Shown here: positions 61,546 through 64,000 of the stretch, one piece after another
Layout: every line of letters begins with the position of its first letter
Numbering within the stretch: position 1 is the stretch's first letter
Assembly: GCF_030580865.1 (NCBI RefSeq)
Contig: NZ_JAUQSY010000003.1
Span: 124,001 to 188,000, forward strand
Source: Hymenobacter aranciens
Lineage (GTDB): Bacteria; Bacteroidota; Bacteroidia; Cytophagales; Hymenobacteraceae
DNA: 64,000 nucleotides
Direction: 5' to 3'
Made by a program: the position numbers and the translations under genes
The notes under the pieces: model-generated
The model's input: only the letters and a program-made list of their open reading frames with translations
Told to the model about the DNA's origin: nothing
Databases searched by the model: none

Positions 61546-63240
61546 CTACTCCAGCACCAGCTTGCGGCTGGCCCCGGCGCCACGCAGCACGTACAGCCCG
61601 GCGGGCAGGCCTGCCACGTCGAGGCGGGCGGTGGTGGCGCCGGCCGGCACGGCGTAGTGCCGCACGGGGCGGCCCAGCGCATCGAGCAGGACGAAGGCCT
61701 GCGGCGTAGGGGCGGCCGGCAGGTTGAGCAGGGCTGGGCCGTGGACGGGGTTGGGGGTTACTTGCAGGAGAGAGGCTGCCGCTGGCTGCGTGCCCGTCAG
61801 CGTGGCCACGCCGAAACGGCCCAGCAGCATCTCGAAGCCGCTGCCGGTGGCCGGGAGCGTAAAGGAGCCCAGCTGCGCGGCATCGCGGGCAGTGCCCAGG
61901 GCGTGTACCCGGCCCGAAGGCGCCACGGCTATATCCATCAAGGATTCGAGGCCGCTGCCACTGCTCACCGCCGCCCCACCCCGGAGCGTGCCCTGGCCGG
62001 TGTATACCAGCAGGTACGCATCCATGGAGGCGGGCGTGGCGGCCGTGAGCGTAGTGGCGCCCAACTGGTAGGTGCCGCTGAGCGCGCCGGCCAGGTACAG
62101 GGTGCCAGCGGCATCGCTGCGCAGGCTGGAAAAGCCCAGGTTGGCGCTGGGAGTGGGTAGCTCCTGGCTCCAGCGGGGCGTGCCCTGGGCCGCATATTGC
62201 GCCAGCAGCCAGGTGGCAGACGGGCTGGAACCCGTTGCACGGTACCCGGCCAGCAGGGTGGCGTTGCCCGCCGCATCCACGCCCACGCCCACCAGCGTGA
62301 CGTCGTACGGCGCGGGGGCGGCGGCCGGCGTGGGTGGGCGCACGGCCCACTGGGGCACGCCGGCGGCGTTGGCCTTCACGAGCAAGGGCGCGCGCGAGCC
62401 GCCGGTGTCCGGCAGCAGGGTGCTGCCCCAGCGCACCTCCCCGTTGGCGGTGGTGCCCAGCAGCACGCCGCCCGCCCCATCGAAGCGCAGCACGCTCTTG
62501 ATGGGCGCGCCGGCCGCCTCCAGCAAGGTCACCCATTGCGCCGGGCCCAGGGCGGCACCCGGGTTGGGGAAGTAGGCGATGAATTGCGCTCCGTAGGTAA
62601 TGGGGTCGATGGTGAGGAGGTGGCCGCCAATCTCGGCGGTGTCCAGCAGCCAGCCGCTCACGGCCAGGTTGCCGGCCGCGTCCACGGCCAGGCCGTTGCA
62701 AACCACCGAGCCGTCGGCGGGCGCGGCCGCGCCCCCCAGGCGCGCCAGCCACTGGGGCGTGCCCTGCGCGTCGAGCTTGGCCACGAAGCCGGTGATGAAG
62801 ACGGGGCTGCTCAGCGAGAGGGCGCCCACCTGCAGGTTGCCGTAGAACCTGCCCACAAAGTACACGTTGCCCGCCGCATCGGTGGCCACGTCGTAGATGT
62901 TGACTTCGCGGGACGGGCTGCTGGGCTGGCACACCCAGGCCACCTGCCCGGCGGGCGTGTATTTCACCACGTAGCCCGTGGTGGGGTGCGGGGCGGTAAG
63001 GGTGGTGCTACCCAGCGTGAGGGTGCCCGTCAGGGAGCCCACCGCGTAGGTATTGCCGGCCGCATCGGCCTGCACGGAGAGGCCCACGTTGCTGGCCGTG
63101 CTGGCCCCGCTGCTGGCCCCACGCGCGGCCCAGTCCCAGGTGGCCGTGGGCGTTTGGGCGTGGGCATCGGGCCGCGCAGTGGCCAGCAGCACGAGCAAGC
63201 CGGCCGCCCCGGCAGCCAAACGAGTAAGCATCGAAAACAT
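61546..63240 (-). CDS. SBBP-repeat-like T9SS beta-propeller protein 2
   Basis: 564 residues. The signal peptide MFSMLTRLAAGAAGLLVLLA ends at AHAQ. Blade-like units such as VATDAAGNVYFVGRFYGNLQ and VGVDAAGNATLLAGYRATG repeat through the body. The C-terminal T9SS sorting domain (about 485-564, VTPNPVHGPALLNLPAA ... LYVLRGAGASRKLVLE) is almost the same as in protein 1. The start ATG at 63,238-63,240 follows a TAGCTTTG box by 27 bases. Confidence 0.86.
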   Translation of the reverse strand: MFSMLTRLAAGAAGLLVLLATARPDAHAQTPTATWDWAARGASSGASTASNVGLSVQADAAGNTYAVGSLTGTLTLGSTTLTAPHPTTGYVVKYTPAGQVAWVCQPSSPSREVNIYDVATDAAGNVYFVGRFYGNLQVGALSLSSPVFITGFVAKLDAQGTPQWLARLGGAAAPADGSVVCNGLAVDAAGNLAVSGWLLDTAEIGGHLLTIDPITYGAQFIAYFPNPGAALGPAQWVTLLEAAGAPIKSVLRFDGAGGVLLGTTANGEVRWGSTLLPDTGGSRAPLLVKANAAGVPQWAVRPPTPAAAPAPYDVTLVGVGVDAAGNATLLAGYRATGSSPSATWLLAQYAAQGTPRWSQELPTPSANLGFSSLRSDAAGTLYLAGALSGTYQLGATTLTAATPASMDAYLLVYTGQGTLRGGAAVSSGSGLESLMDIAVAPSGRVHALGTARDAAQLGSFTLPATGSGFEMLLGRFGVATLTGTQPAAASLLQVTPNPVHGPALLNLPAAPTPQAFVLLDALGRPVRHYAVPAGATTARLDVAGLPAGLYVLRGAGASRKLVLE

Positions 63241-63267
63241 ATCAGGGAATGGAGTAAAAGTCAGCCC

Positions 63268-63275
63268 CAAAGCTA
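63268..63275 (-). promoter_or_regulatory. TAGCTTTG promoter box of propeller gene 2
   Basis: On the minus strand TAGCTTTG is a perfect TAnnTTTG box, 27 bases before the start codon, in a 48-bp gap after the next gene's stop. Confidence 0.5.
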
Positions 63276-63288
63276 CGGCCTCGGGCAC

Positions 63289-64000
63289 CTACTCTACCAC
63301 CAGCTTGCGGCTGGCTCCGGCGCCGCGCAGCACGTAGAGGCCAGCGGGCAGGCCCGCCACGTTAAGCCGGGCGGTGGTGGCGCCGGCGGGCACAGTGTAG
63401 TGGCGCACCGGGCGGCCCAAGGCATCGAGCAGGGCGAAGGCCTGCGGGGTGGGGGCGGCCGGCAGGGTGAGCAGAGCCATGTTATGGGCGGGGTTGGGGG
63501 CTAGGTGCAAGGCAGAAGCCGTCGCTAGCTGTGTTGCCGTTACGACATTTACGCGCAAGCGGCCAGTCAACCATTCATTATTAGAGGCAGTAGCGGGCAG
63601 GGAGAAGGAGCCCAGGCGGGCATCGCCGGTAGCGTAGCCCGCCACATGCAGCTGGTCGGGCGCACTGGCCGCCACTGCCACCAGCAGCTCCTGTCCCAGG
63701 CCGGAGCTAACGACCTGCCCCCAGCGCGGGCTGCCCTGCGCGGTGAAGGAAAGCAGCATCCCATCGCGGGTGGCCGGCGTGGTACTGCTAAGCGACAGCC
63801 CGCCCAGCGTAGCGCTGCCCTGCACGCTGCCGCACACGTAAAGGTTGCCGCTGGCATCGGCCGCCAGCCCCTGAAAAACCCCCTCGTACTGCGACACCGT
63901 GGTCGTATAAGACCACCCGGGCGTGCCCGGAGGCCGGAGCTTTACCAGCTGCGCGGCGGTAGTCGTACTGGGCGCAAAAGCCGACGCCCGCAGCAGCATA
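63289..64000 (-). CDS. SBBP-repeat-like T9SS beta-propeller protein 3, C-terminal part (cut by window edge)
   Basis: At least 236 residues; the N-terminus lies beyond the window. It has propeller units (LAADASGNLYVCGSVQGSAT) and the same T9SS sorting tail (LAPNPAHNMALLTLPAA ... LYVLRGAGASRKLVVE). It is the third tandem copy of this gene type. Nothing suggests truncation other than the window edge. Confidence 0.85.
   Translation of the reverse strand, partial: MLLRASAFAPSTTTAAQLVKLRPPGTPGWSYTTTVSQYEGVFQGLAADASGNLYVCGSVQGSATLGGLSLSSTTPATRDGMLLSFTAQGSPRWGQVVSSGLGQELLVAVAASAPDQLHVAGYATGDARLGSFSLPATASNNEWLTGRLRVNVVTATQLATASALHLAPNPAHNMALLTLPAAPTPQAFALLDALGRPVRHYTVPAGATTARLNVAGLPAGLYVLRGAGASRKLVVE

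Overview
The window looks like chromosomal DNA of a GC-rich, aerobic member of the Bacteroidota, most like Hymenobacter and relatives (inference from sequence style, no database search). The evidence is the many type IX secretion (T9SS) C-terminal sorting tails, GEVED-domain surface proteins, an Oar-like TonB receptor, Bacteroidota-type promoter boxes (TAnnTTTG), and lipoprotein signals typical of the phylum.

Region 1 (about 1-14,430) is a nearly complete purine catabolism locus. On the minus strand lie guanine deaminase, the two xanthine dehydrogenase subunits, the membrane urate hydroxylase PuuD with a C-terminal cytochrome c domain, and a partial XdhC at the left edge. On the plus strand lie allantoinase, allantoate amidohydrolase, ureidoglycine aminohydrolase, OHCU decarboxylase, hydroxyisourate hydrolase and a CitE/HpcH-like protein of unknown reaction. 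Together they convert guanine or xanthine to urate, then to allantoin, and on to ureidoglycolate and ammonia. No ureidoglycolate lyase or purine permease is visible. Two unrelated small genes (one unknown, one DUF5063-like) sit inside the locus.

Region 2 (14,430-19,800) has a lipoprotein, a redoxin gene broken by an in-frame amber codon, a glycosyltransferase, a 22-unit heptamer minisatellite with G-quadruplex potential, and a lipoprotein joining HEAT repeats to a cyclophilin domain. Region 3 (20,100-44,500) is secretion-heavy: three modular Ig/GEVED proteins with four, six and two module pairs, a heparinase-like lyase and a PNGase F-like glycosidase, with an acetyltransferase and a HAD phosphatase between them. 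Region 4 (44,700-57,040) has the cysteine synthesis pair (cysE, cysK), a large glycoside hydrolase, an AraC regulator, a DUF983 protein, tRNA-Ala(GGC), an Oar-like TonB receptor, an NlpC/P60 lipoprotein and a GlcD-type FAD oxidase. Region 5 (57,100-64,000) is a row of minus-strand T9SS beta-propeller proteins, one with a frameshift and the last cut by the window edge.

A notable feature is the density of long inverted repeats between genes. At least seven unrelated sequence families occur, with arms from 10 to about 50 bp. Several overlap stop codons or end just before start codons, and some lie inside the purine operon. No CRISPR array, rRNA, intact transposase or prophage was seen.
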